A stretch of DNA of 64,000 nt, from the NCBI GenBank assembly GCA_964542475.1, contig CAZIUL010000003.1:1-64000 (forward strand), read 5' to 3'. The stretch comes from CAZIUL01 sp964542475. Its GTDB lineage: Bacteria; Planctomycetota; B15-G4; CAYZWU01. Under the pieces are notes generated by a model. The model did no database searches and had not been told where the DNA came from. It worked only from the letters and a program-made list of their open reading frames with translations. This document shows positions 34,954 to 43,442 of the stretch, piece by piece (the first letter of the stretch is position 1; each line of letters begins with the position of its first letter). The translations under genes and the position numbers were made by a program.

Positions 34954-36019
34954 AACACAAAACGGTTGCGATCAAGCCGGTCTTTACGCATGCCCGGATT
35001 GCGGGGGAAGCCTGGACAGCCGGGAGCGAAACTTGCGCTGCCAAGGCTGCCAGGCGGAATGGCGGGTCAACATCAATAACATCCCCTCATTTACGCGGCA
35101 TGCCCTTTCGTGGACCCCCATGGAACAGGAAACCCTGCGGCGCATCGTGGAGGCGGCTGAAAAAGGGCAGGACTGGAAAGACGCGGTGTCAGAGCACGGC
35201 AGGGAGATATCCGGCTACACGAAACGATACATCTTGGAAGAAGACAGGGCGGACTGGCTCTTTCTGCTGCCTGTGCGGCGCAGCTGGCGGGTGCTGGACG
35301 TGGGCAGCGGGTGGGGAAGCGTGTCCATTCCGGTCAGCCGCTGGGTAGGCGAAATCTTTTGCGCCGATGCCACCGAAATCAACTGCAGGTTCCTCAAGGC
35401 CCGGGCCGAACAGGAAGGCATCGATAACCTCCATGTCTTCAACGCCAACCCATTGGATTTCCCCGCCTATCCCTTCCCGAACGGCTCTTTCGACCTGATC
35501 GTGCTGAACGGCGTCCTGGAGTGGACAGGCAACGCGGACCGGGACACGCCTGTTTACGACCTTCAGGTCAATGCGCTGGCCGCGCTTAAGAAGCTGCTTG
35601 CGCCGGGCGGCTGCCTGTATATCGGCATCGAGAACCGGTTCGCCTACGGAGCGCTGCTGGGCCGGGCCATGCACCACGAGCTCCCCTTCACCGGGCTCAT
35701 GCCCCGGCCCCTGGCAAACGCGTGGATGAAGCTTTTCAAAAGGAGGCCCCACCGCACCTATATCCACGGCATGAAAGGGTACAGAAAGCTTCTCGCAAAA
35801 GCCGGGCTTGGAAACGTCGAGTTTTACCTGCCGCGCACGAGCTACAGGGACCCATACTGGCTCATCCCCGGGGACACGGACCAGGGCGTGAAGATCTGGG
35901 CATCGAGGCTTGCCAAGCCCCGGACCGTTACCCGCCGCCTGATACGCTGGTGGGCCGAGAGGCTCCCCATCCGGGGAATCTGGCCGTGTTATTCCATGGT
36001 CTGCAGGAAGGAGGGCTGA
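34931..36019 (+). CDS. Methyltransferase with N-terminal zinc ribbon
   Basis: 362 residues from TTG 34931, about six bases after GGAGG. Four cysteines (C21, C24, C37, C40 in CPDCGG and CQGC) form a short zinc ribbon. A class I SAM domain follows with RVLDVGSGWGSVSIP (~118-132), DATEIN and LIVLNGVLEWTG (~190). The C-terminal ~120 residues (MKGYRKLLAKAGLGNVEFYLP) resemble those of polysaccharide-modifying methyltransferases. It starts inside the preceding gene. A sugar or lipid-linked acceptor is likely from context, not proved. Confidence 0.8.
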   Translation: MLEQAVRETQNGCDQAGLYACPDCGGSLDSRERNLRCQGCQAEWRVNINNIPSFTRHALSWTPMEQETLRRIVEAAEKGQDWKDAVSEHGREISGYTKRYILEEDRADWLFLLPVRRSWRVLDVGSGWGSVSIPVSRWVGEIFCADATEINCRFLKARAEQEGIDNLHVFNANPLDFPAYPFPNGSFDLIVLNGVLEWTGNADRDTPVYDLQVNALAALKKLLAPGGCLYIGIENRFAYGALLGRAMHHELPFTGLMPRPLANAWMKLFKRRPHRTYIHGMKGYRKLLAKAGLGNVEFYLPRTSYRDPYWLIPGDTDQGVKIWASRLAKPRTVTRRLIRWWAERLPIRGIWPCYSMVCRKEG

Positions 36020-36020
36020 C

Positions 36021-37034
36021 ATGATACCTTTCCTTCTCGACCACATTCACACGAACTTCGACAGCCTCTTCCCGGGTAAGAAAGAGCCCCCTTCCCTCGT
36101 GCCCATAAAAGTGCCTGGAAAAACCGGGGCGGGCTCAAAGGTGAACGTCCTCGTGTTCGACGGAAAGGACGAACAGATGCTGGCTGCATGCGCATTTCCC
36201 CGTTCACCCGGGTCTGACGAAAGCATCGCACAAGAGGCTGATAACCTTCTTAAGTTCCGGGAGGCGCTGAAACACGGCCCGGCCGCGGGCACGGTTCCCA
36301 GGGTCCTGTTCGACGGCGAAATCGAGGATGTGCGTGTCCTGATCCAGGAAGGAAAACCAGGGATCTCGCTCCAGCAGATCCTGGCTGCGGGCGCACCATA
36401 CCGGAAACTGTTCATGATCTGCGGAGCCTGGCTTGCCGAGCTTCACGCCGCCACCACAACAGCCCGCGTGAAGGTTGCAAAGGAGCATCTCGATGCATGG
36501 CTTGTTCAACCCCTCGAGACCCTGATCGAGAAGAACGCTTTTTTCGACGAAGCCCGGGCTGATAAAATGCGGCATTGGACAGCCGAAGCGGCCCGCGTCG
36601 TGAGCGGCCGGGAAATACCGATCTGCGGCCAGCACGGCGACTTCAACTCTCACAACATCCTGATCCACAGCCGCGGAATCGCTGTTATAGACTGGGAGGA
36701 CGCGCTGTTTGAGTGCCCGCCGTTTCTGGACCTGAACCAGTTCATCATCTCAGGCGCTCATCAGCTCGACGCAAGCCTGAGCCCGTCCGAGAGCATGCGG
36801 CGTTTCGCGCTTTCCCGGGGCGCTTACAGGAACACGGCACATGAAACGGCGTCCGCTTACTGCAAAAGGCTCGGGATCCACCCCGCCTTCCCCATGATGA
36901 TGGCCCCGGCATGCATGATACATATGGCGAACCTCTACACGGAAACACACAGGGCGCAAAAAACAGCGGCCGCTCACTGGATCGAACGGCTCGAAGTTTT
37001 CATCGAGAGGTGCGGCACAGGAGAAGCGTGGTGA
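36021..37034 (+). CDS. APH/choline-kinase-like phosphotransferase
   Basis: 337 residues. GGAGGG lies about seven bases before the ATG, and the upstream stop is one base away. The kinase-fold core has ICGQHGDFNSHNILI (Brenner-type catalytic HGDxxxxN) and GIAVIDWEDALFECPP (metal-binding Asp). The family phosphorylates small molecules such as aminoglycosides, choline or sugars. In this setting a sugar or lipid-carrier substrate is more likely than resistance. The flippase gene overlaps its end (GTGA). Confidence 0.85.
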   Translation: MIPFLLDHIHTNFDSLFPGKKEPPSLVPIKVPGKTGAGSKVNVLVFDGKDEQMLAACAFPRSPGSDESIAQEADNLLKFREALKHGPAAGTVPRVLFDGEIEDVRVLIQEGKPGISLQQILAAGAPYRKLFMICGAWLAELHAATTTARVKVAKEHLDAWLVQPLETLIEKNAFFDEARADKMRHWTAEAARVVSGREIPICGQHGDFNSHNILIHSRGIAVIDWEDALFECPPFLDLNQFIISGAHQLDASLSPSESMRRFALSRGAYRNTAHETASAYCKRLGIHPAFPMMMAPACMIHMANLYTETHRAQKTAAAHWIERLEVFIERCGTGEAW

Positions 37035-38554
37035 AAAAAATGAAGGCACCGTCCATGGAGCCCGATACCCTTCAAGGAAAGGGAAGAAAGAGCATCCCGT
37101 ACGCTGCAATGGGTGTGCTCCTGGCCCGCGGTTTGAACTTCTTCTGCATCCTTTACATCGTGCACAACCTCTCCACGACCGACTGGGCGATCTACAGCCT
37201 GTTCCTGGGCATACTGGTTTACCTGAGCTTCTTCAGCAACCTTGGCATGTCCGGCACGCTCCAGAGGTTCATCCCGGAGTTCATGGCGGGAGGACACGCC
37301 GCTTCAGCAAGACGGGCCGCGGTGCGCGCTTTCGCGATTAGAAACATATTGATCCTGGCGCTTCTGACCGCAAGCCTGCTTCTTTTCAAGCCCCTGGGTG
37401 CTTTTCTCAATGTGTCCGAGGAGTACTTCACTCCCTACGTAATATTCGCCCTGGCCATATTCAGCTTTGCCGTCACCGAAGTGCTGACCGTATCGATGAA
37501 CGCGGTGTTTTATCACAAGTGGGTGGCCTTGTCCCAGGTCGCGCTCTTCTTGTGCAAAGCTTTGGGGCTGGTATGGATCTTCCGGTCCGGGTACGGCCTG
37601 ATCGGCGTGGTTTCCGTGGAAGCAGGCTCCACAGCCCTGTCGATGATCATCCTCTTTGCGGTCTTCCTGGTCCGGATGCCGGGCAGGAGCCTGAAGGATG
37701 ACGGTGCCCTGAAAAAACGGCTTCCTCGCATGGCGAGGTTCACCGGCTTCAACCTCGTGTTCGGCACAGGAAACCTGTTTCTCGAGCCTGCCACGGCCCT
37801 GATCATAATCTCTCACTTTCTCGACAAGGTCGAGCTGGGGCTTTATGCGTTTGCCGTGCGCATGAACGTGCTTGCATTCAACGTTCTACCGACAATGGTG
37901 CTGCAGAGTGTGGTGCGGCCCCTGTTCTATACGAAATATTCCGAAAAGAGAGACTACGCGGTCCTGGACCGGATGTTCAGGACGCTTGTGCACCTCAACG
38001 TTCTCGTTCTCGCCCCCATGTTCGCGGCGTTTTTCCTGTTTGGAGAAAGCCTGGTCAGGATGTTGAAGCCGGAAATGTGCCCCGCCTTCACCCTGCTGCT
38101 GATTTTAGCCTTTTTCAACCTGCTGCGCCTGACAGAGCTTCCCGCCGACCTTGTGCTTCAATCACTTGAGCGCGTGGACATTCACTGCTACTCAAGGATC
38201 TTCTCCCTGGCGGGAGTGATCGGAAGCGTGCTGACCATAGAGCTCTGGGGAACAGCCGGGGTTGCCGTGATCTTCGGGCTCGGCATGCTCGCAAAAAACC
38301 TGTTCATGTACTTGTTCGCAAAAAGGTACGCGAAGCTCGGAATCGGGTGGGGCTCCATCGCGCGGGTGCTGATAAACACGGGCCTTGCCGCTGCCTGCTC
38401 CCTGCCCTTCAGAGGCGACGGGGCGGGCGCTTTCCTCGGGATCGGTGTCTTCTGCGCAGCCTATCTCGCGGTGTCCGTAATCCACCGGACCTTCAGCGCC
38501 GAACAGAGAACCGCCCTGAAATCTATTGCACCGCGTTTGAGTTTCATGTTGTGA
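37031..38554 (+). CDS. Wzx-type polysaccharide flippase
   Basis: 507 residues from GTG 37031, overlapping the previous stop and seven bases after AGGAG; ATG 37040 is an alternative. About twelve to fourteen hydrophobic helices fill the protein, beginning IPYAAMGVLLARGLNFFCI. This is the layout of MATE/MVF-like oligosaccharide translocases, which flip lipid-linked repeat units across the inner membrane. It lies between the kinase and glycosyltransferase genes of one operon. Confidence 0.88.
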   Translation: MKKMKAPSMEPDTLQGKGRKSIPYAAMGVLLARGLNFFCILYIVHNLSTTDWAIYSLFLGILVYLSFFSNLGMSGTLQRFIPEFMAGGHAASARRAAVRAFAIRNILILALLTASLLLFKPLGAFLNVSEEYFTPYVIFALAIFSFAVTEVLTVSMNAVFYHKWVALSQVALFLCKALGLVWIFRSGYGLIGVVSVEAGSTALSMIILFAVFLVRMPGRSLKDDGALKKRLPRMARFTGFNLVFGTGNLFLEPATALIIISHFLDKVELGLYAFAVRMNVLAFNVLPTMVLQSVVRPLFYTKYSEKRDYAVLDRMFRTLVHLNVLVLAPMFAAFFLFGESLVRMLKPEMCPAFTLLLILAFFNLLRLTELPADLVLQSLERVDIHCYSRIFSLAGVIGSVLTIELWGTAGVAVIFGLGMLAKNLFMYLFAKRYAKLGIGWGSIARVLINTGLAAACSLPFRGDGAGAFLGIGVFCAAYLAVSVIHRTFSAEQRTALKSIAPRLSFML

Positions 38555-38564
38555 AGGGAAACAG

Positions 38565-39710
38565 ATGCGCATCCTCTACCTGAACGATGTTGTGGCTGAC
38601 AGGGACGTCCACGTGACCAGCCGCTATCAGATCAGCAGAAGCCTGGAAAAGCTGGGGCACAAGGTCAGGTGCACGCTTTTCTTCGAGGAAAAAATACCTG
38701 ATGTCGCGGGTCTTCCCCTGGCGCGTTTCGTTCGGATGAAAGGCGGAAAGCGGTACTCGCCGCTCTTCAAGATGTGGAGCGCGGCAGGGGCGATCCTTTT
38801 CAGCAGGGCGGACGTGGTGCTGTACGAGCCGAGCTTCTGGCCGGCGGCGGCAGTGAAAACAGCGCTGAGCTTCGGCCGCAAGCGCATGATCATGGACATC
38901 AGGAGCGTGCCCGTGGATGTGGAATCAGGGCTGAAGGGGAAGCTTAGAGCGCTGCACTACCGCCTTGCGCTGAAAGCGGCGGCCCGGCTTTCACACGGCC
39001 TCACCGTGATCACTCCCGGCCTTCGGACCGAGGTCTGCTCCGCGCTCGGCCTGAACGAGTCAAGAGTGGGCACATGGAGCTCCGGGGTTGACATGAAACA
39101 TTTCCTTTCCAAAAGGCCCGCGGGAACACCTTCAGGGAACGGCTTCGATCTCTGCGCGGCCTACCACGGTGTTATCAGCCGCACGCGCGGTCTGCAGGAG
39201 GTGGTTCCCGCGATCAGGATGCTGAAGGATGAGGGTATAAAGGTCCGTCTCCTCCTGATAGGCGATGGACCGGCCGGAAAAGAGCTTGCGGCGCTTGCCT
39301 CCTCCGAGGGAGTGGAAGAACAGGTGGTTTTCGCTGGAAAGGTCCCTTACGACGATGTTCCCGGAATGATCGATCAATGCGATATCGGAGTCGTGCCGCT
39401 TCCGGATTGCCAGGGCTGGCGGGTCTCGAGCCCGCTGAAGCTCATGGAGTACAGCGCCATGGCAAGACCCGTTATCGTAAGCCCTATTGAAGCTCACAAG
39501 CAGGTGCTCGGCACCTCGAACGGCGCCTTTTACCTGGACGATGTGTCCGGCTGGAGCATTGCCGCCGCCCTGAAAACCGCGCTCTCGAAAAAAGACTCGC
39601 TTGCCGGTCTTGGCCTGGAAAACCGGCGGATCGTGGAGCAAGGCTACTCGTGGGATGCGCAGGCGGAGAAGCTGCAGGATTACATGTTGAGAATGAAAGC
39701 TACCCGATGA
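38565..39710 (+). CDS. Glycosyltransferase family 4
   Basis: 381 residues. AAGGGAAA precedes the ATG. It is a GT-B protein: N-terminal MRILYLNDVVADRDVHVTSR, then LLLIGDGPAGKELAALA and the donor-binding DIGVVPLPDCQGWRVSSPLKLMEY, with Glu-Tyr of the EX7E-type site. It probably adds a sugar to a lipid-linked repeat unit. Its TGA overlaps the ATG of the polymerase gene. Confidence 0.88.
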   Translation: MRILYLNDVVADRDVHVTSRYQISRSLEKLGHKVRCTLFFEEKIPDVAGLPLARFVRMKGGKRYSPLFKMWSAAGAILFSRADVVLYEPSFWPAAAVKTALSFGRKRMIMDIRSVPVDVESGLKGKLRALHYRLALKAAARLSHGLTVITPGLRTEVCSALGLNESRVGTWSSGVDMKHFLSKRPAGTPSGNGFDLCAAYHGVISRTRGLQEVVPAIRMLKDEGIKVRLLLIGDGPAGKELAALASSEGVEEQVVFAGKVPYDDVPGMIDQCDIGVVPLPDCQGWRVSSPLKLMEYSAMARPVIVSPIEAHKQVLGTSNGAFYLDDVSGWSIAAALKTALSKKDSLAGLGLENRRIVEQGYSWDAQAEKLQDYMLRMKATR

Positions 39711-41146
39711 TCACAGAACAGAAAAGGTTCCTTGCGGTTGCAGGGCTTTCGCTCGCGGCGGTTGTGCTTGCCGTCGGGCTTTTCGTGACGCCGCTTGCGA
39801 GCCTGGGGGTTTTCGCGCTCGTGTTCATGACAGCCGCGGGCCTCATCACAGCCCTTGCCTTGGTCAGGCCGATCTGGGTGCTTTACGCCGCCGTGGCGCT
39901 CCTTCCGGTCTGGAGCTCCTTCGAAATCGGCAAGATCAACTTCTCGCCGTTCGAGCTCATGGTCATGTTTCTCTTTTTTGTGTGCCTTTTGCGGTGGTTG
40001 ACCAGCGGGCACATCCAGGCCGCTCTTTTTTCCATGCCCAATCCGTGGATATGGCTCGTTGTTGCGTCGGCGTTCGCCGGCGCCCTGGCAGGGGCTCCCG
40101 ATACGATAGAAGCGATTAACATCATGAGAAAATCGCTGCTGCTCCCACTCGCCTTTTACATCGTGCTGGTCGCGCTGGTAAAAAAACACGAAACCGTTAT
40201 CCGCCTGCTATGGGTGTTCGTGCTCGCGAACTCGGTCATCGCCGCTTATTCCGTGTACGTCTACTACCAGCTTTCCAGGCAGTTCAGGGCCGGATATTCT
40301 CTTACCAGCTCGGTCTTCCTTGGGATTTCATGCACATGCGGGATAATTATCTGCTATAAGCTGCGCGGTGATACGGGGAGGTGGAAACGCCGGATGCTGG
40401 AGCTGCTTCTGCTCACCCAGTTCATGTGCCTGATACTCACGTTCACCAGGGTCGCCATAATCTGCCTGCTGGCAATGCCTGTTATCTACTGGCTGCTCTT
40501 CAAAACGAAACACAGGCGTGTGCTTGCCGTTTCCGCCTGCGTGGTTGTCTCTCTCCTTCTCTTCGGAATGTGCTTTTCCATGGACATGGATTTCGTATCA
40601 ATCGTATACGGTTCCGGCTCCAGGGAGGCGGAAAGGGTTGTGAATCCGGCCCAGTACCAGGACGACCTTTTTCTCAGGTTCGAGAACTGGTCTCTTGCTT
40701 TCGATGTTTTTCTGGACAGCCCGCTTTTCGGCCATGGTTTTTATCCGTTTTACAAGCTGGCTGACACGTGGCGGACCACCCGCCTCAGCCATCCTCACTC
40801 CATCATCTTCAACCTGCTTGTATCGAGCGGGCTTGTCGGGGCCATCGCGTTTCTTCTCTTTTTTGGAGCAGCGCTGCGCATGATCTGGCCCGCGTGCTTC
40901 GAGCGCGCCAGGGAATCCTCCCTTCAGAGGATCCTTTTTCTTTGCCTCTGGTGCATGGTGCTGGATGGTTTGATGAACGGGATCTTCATCTGGGTTCCAA
41001 TTGCGTCGCTCTTCTTTTTCTTTCTGGGGCTCTGCCTGTCAATGAGCGTCATCGTTGCGGGAAAGCCCTTTACAAAGCTCGTTGAGAATCGAGAAACTCA
41101 TGAAACCGATACGGATAGTGACGGTTGCCCCTACCCCGCACCTTGA
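39707..41146 (+). CDS. O-antigen ligase/polymerase family membrane protein
   Basis: 479 residues from ATG 39707 (ATGA overlap with the previous stop). Ten to twelve hydrophobic helices, with a long periplasmic loop in the second half. SPLFGHGFYPFYKLADTWRTT followed by LSHPHSIIFNLLVSSGLVG is the Wzy_C signature. Wzy and WaaL cannot be separated by sequence. The next glycosyltransferase starts inside its 3' end. Confidence 0.88.
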   Translation: MITEQKRFLAVAGLSLAAVVLAVGLFVTPLASLGVFALVFMTAAGLITALALVRPIWVLYAAVALLPVWSSFEIGKINFSPFELMVMFLFFVCLLRWLTSGHIQAALFSMPNPWIWLVVASAFAGALAGAPDTIEAINIMRKSLLLPLAFYIVLVALVKKHETVIRLLWVFVLANSVIAAYSVYVYYQLSRQFRAGYSLTSSVFLGISCTCGIIICYKLRGDTGRWKRRMLELLLLTQFMCLILTFTRVAIICLLAMPVIYWLLFKTKHRRVLAVSACVVVSLLLFGMCFSMDMDFVSIVYGSGSREAERVVNPAQYQDDLFLRFENWSLAFDVFLDSPLFGHGFYPFYKLADTWRTTRLSHPHSIIFNLLVSSGLVGAIAFLLFFGAALRMIWPACFERARESSLQRILFLCLWCMVLDGLMNGIFIWVPIASLFFFFLGLCLSMSVIVAGKPFTKLVENRETHETDTDSDGCPYPAP

Positions 41147-42332
41147 CGGTCCGGGAAAGGTGATCCTCGGCATATTCAAGCACTTGGACAGGAGCCGGTT
41201 CGAGCCGGGCTTCGTTTCGATCATCAAGCGTCCCGAATCCGAGTGTTACCCTTCCATTGCAGGCGCGCTCGAGGATATGAAGATACCTTTCGAAAGCCTG
41301 GACATCAAAAAACCCGCGGACCTTCTGTCTCCTGTACCCATAGCCTCGTTTCTGAAACGGTTTCGCGCCGACGCGGTACACACCCACCTTGTCCGGGGAA
41401 ACATCAACGGAAGGGTGGCCGCGCGCATGGCCGGTATTCGGTCCGTTATCAGCACGGTCCATTCCTCGAAGCAATGGATGGAGTCCCATCCGCTGCTCGA
41501 GTTCAGCGCCGGTGTGCTGGACAGGCTGACCGTCAGGCTTGCATCCGTTGTAGTGGCTGTTTCAGAGGAGGTGAAACAAAGCGTTGCAAGGCTCGGAGGA
41601 TACAAAAAAAACAGCATCCTGGTGATACCAAACGGCACCGACACCGAACGTTTCACTCCGTCGCGGTCGGGCCGCACAAAGGCAAGGCGGGAGATTGGAG
41701 TTTCGGAAAGCGATTTCGTGGTGGGATTCGCGGGGAGGATCGATGTGGAAAAGAACCCTTTTCTCATGCTCGACGTGATGAAGCGCGTCTTCGAAAAGAG
41801 GGGCGCGGCAAAGCTCGTTATCGCGGGAGAGGGACGGTTGAGCGGCGAGCTGGCGGCCCTGGTTCGCAAATCCGGTCTTTCAGAAAAGGTGATCATGTTG
41901 GGGCAGCGCGCCGACATCCCGTCACTGCTTTCCGGTTTCGATTCCTTCTTCATGCCGTCGAGATGGGAAGGCCATCCTCTTGCGCTCTGCGAGGCGATGT
42001 CAACCGGGCTTCCCTGCGTCGCAACCCCGGTGGGGGGAACCTCGCTGATGGTCAGGCACGGCGCCAACGGCTTTCTCGTACCCGAAGATGATCGTGACGG
42101 AATGGTCGATGCTTTCCTGACGCTGATCGACAACCCTGAAACGGCCGCAGCCGTGGGAAAAGAGGCGCGGGAAACCATACAAACCGGCTTTTCCGAGGAA
42201 GGCATGTCAAACAGGTACCAGGAGCTCTACAGCGTGTTTTGCAACCCGGCCGGTGAGGGGGGTACTAAAAAACGCGAACCGGTCGGCATCGGCACGGCAA
42301 AAGGGCGGAAAGTTGGGGCGGGAAAGGAGTAA
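41100..42332 (+). CDS. Glycosyltransferase family 4
   Basis: 410 residues from ATG 41100, overlapping the polymerase gene by 47 bases. GT-B motifs: THLVRGNINGRVAARMAGI, VIPNGTDTERFTP, VGFAGRIDVEKNP, KLVIAGEGRLSGEL and FMPSRWEGHPLALCEAMSTG with the donor-site EX7E pattern. The last ~30 residues are a Lys/Gly-rich tail. Donor unknown. Confidence 0.92.
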   Translation: MKPIRIVTVAPTPHLDGPGKVILGIFKHLDRSRFEPGFVSIIKRPESECYPSIAGALEDMKIPFESLDIKKPADLLSPVPIASFLKRFRADAVHTHLVRGNINGRVAARMAGIRSVISTVHSSKQWMESHPLLEFSAGVLDRLTVRLASVVVAVSEEVKQSVARLGGYKKNSILVIPNGTDTERFTPSRSGRTKARREIGVSESDFVVGFAGRIDVEKNPFLMLDVMKRVFEKRGAAKLVIAGEGRLSGELAALVRKSGLSEKVIMLGQRADIPSLLSGFDSFFMPSRWEGHPLALCEAMSTGLPCVATPVGGTSLMVRHGANGFLVPEDDRDGMVDAFLTLIDNPETAAAVGKEARETIQTGFSEEGMSNRYQELYSVFCNPAGEGGTKKREPVGIGTAKGRKVGAGKE

Positions 42333-42337
42333 CGCCC

Positions 42338-43282
42338 ATGAAGACAGCGGAAAAACAGAAATCCTCCCAGTTGGTTAACAGGGACAAGCTCCCCGGAACA
42401 GGGCCCGATATCTCGGTTGTGGTCGTGAGCTACAACGTGAAAGCGCTCCTGGCGGATTGCCTGAACTCGATCAGGGGATCGGGGGGAAACCTCGCTGTGG
42501 AGGTTTTCGTGGTGGACAATGCCTCGGATGACGGCTCTCCTTCCATGATAAAGAAACGGTTTCCCGAGTGCACCCTGATCGAGAGCCGAAAAAACCTCGG
42601 GTTCAGCGGGGCCAACAACCTCGGGCTCGCCCGCGCCCGGGGCAGGTATGTTCTTCTGCTGAATCCGGACACGGTTATCGAGCCGGACGTGTTCGAGAAG
42701 ATGGCCGCTTACATGGATGCGAACCCCGAGACGGGCATGGTCACGTGCAGGCTGCTTACCGAAGACGGATCGCTCGATCTCGCGTGCAGGCGAAGCTTCC
42801 CGAGCCTGTGGGACGGTTTCTGCCGGGCAAGCGGTTTGAGCCGGCTCCTGCCCGTGAGCAGGCTGTTTTCGAAATACAACCTCACCTATCTCGACGCGGA
42901 AGAGATGTGCGAGGTCGAGGCGGTGAACGGGGCTTTCATGTTCGTTCGAAAGGAAGCGCTTCTGGAGGTCGGCCAGCTCGACGAGGATTACTTCATGTAC
43001 ATCGAAGATCTCGACTGGTGTTTCCGTTTCAGGAAAGCTGGGTGGAAGATCGCGTACAACCCTGAAGCCACGACCGTGCATCTGAAGGGACAGAGCGGGA
43101 AAAAACGGTCCGCCGACATGATCAACAGGCTTTTCGAATCCACGGGGATCTTCTACAGGAAGCACTATTTCGCAGACATGAGCGCGCCCCACCGCATCCT
43201 GGTTCTTTTCTGTCTGGGCCTTTGGAAACGTGCGACCCTCATCAAGAACAGCCTCCGGAAAAACAAGCGAACCCGGCCCTGA
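42338..43282 (+). CDS. Glycosyltransferase family 2, rhamnosyltransferase-like
   Basis: 314 residues. AAAGGAG lies eight bases before the ATG. A GT-A fold with ISVVVVSYNVKALLADCLNS, VDNASDDGS, NLGFSGANNLGLARARG and LLNPDTVI (DxD-like), followed by AVNGAFMFVRKEAL and YIEDLDWCFRFRKAGW, the typical block of rhamnosyl- and related transferases. Last gene of the plus-strand block; a hairpin cluster follows. Confidence 0.92.
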   Translation: MKTAEKQKSSQLVNRDKLPGTGPDISVVVVSYNVKALLADCLNSIRGSGGNLAVEVFVVDNASDDGSPSMIKKRFPECTLIESRKNLGFSGANNLGLARARGRYVLLLNPDTVIEPDVFEKMAAYMDANPETGMVTCRLLTEDGSLDLACRRSFPSLWDGFCRASGLSRLLPVSRLFSKYNLTYLDAEEMCEVEAVNGAFMFVRKEALLEVGQLDEDYFMYIEDLDWCFRFRKAGWKIAYNPEATTVHLKGQSGKKRSADMINRLFESTGIFYRKHYFADMSAPHRILVLFCLGLWKRATLIKNSLRKNKRTRP

Positions 43283-43298
43283 ATTACGGGGGAGCAGA

Positions 43299-43439
43299 GG
43301 GCGAATAATTTTTTCGCCCCTACGGCGCCGACGGAGCGGCGCCCTCCATTGTTCAACCGGCGCATACCGTTTCTTCTCTTACGGCGTCGACAAAGCGACG
43401 CCCTCCATGCCGCCTCTTCCCTGCGGCGCCCTCTATTCG
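43299..43439 (+). repeat. Repeat family C: four hairpins between convergent blocks
   Basis: Units: GGGCGAA/TTCGCCC (43299-43319); GGCGCCG-ACGGAG-CGGCGCC then CTCCAT (43324-43349); GGCGTCG-ACAAAG-CGACGCC then CTCCAT (43383-43408); GCCGC/GCGGC (43409-43427). The second and third differ by a paired C-G to T-A change that keeps the stem. They fill the gap between the two convergent polysaccharide blocks and could end transcription from both sides, though no T-run follows. Confidence 0.8.
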
Positions 43440-43442
43440 CTG

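Noticed and set aside
36021..37034. Aminoglycoside resistance gene
   Set aside because: The kinase fold is shared, but the gene is embedded and overlapping in a polysaccharide operon, so resistance is not the natural reading.
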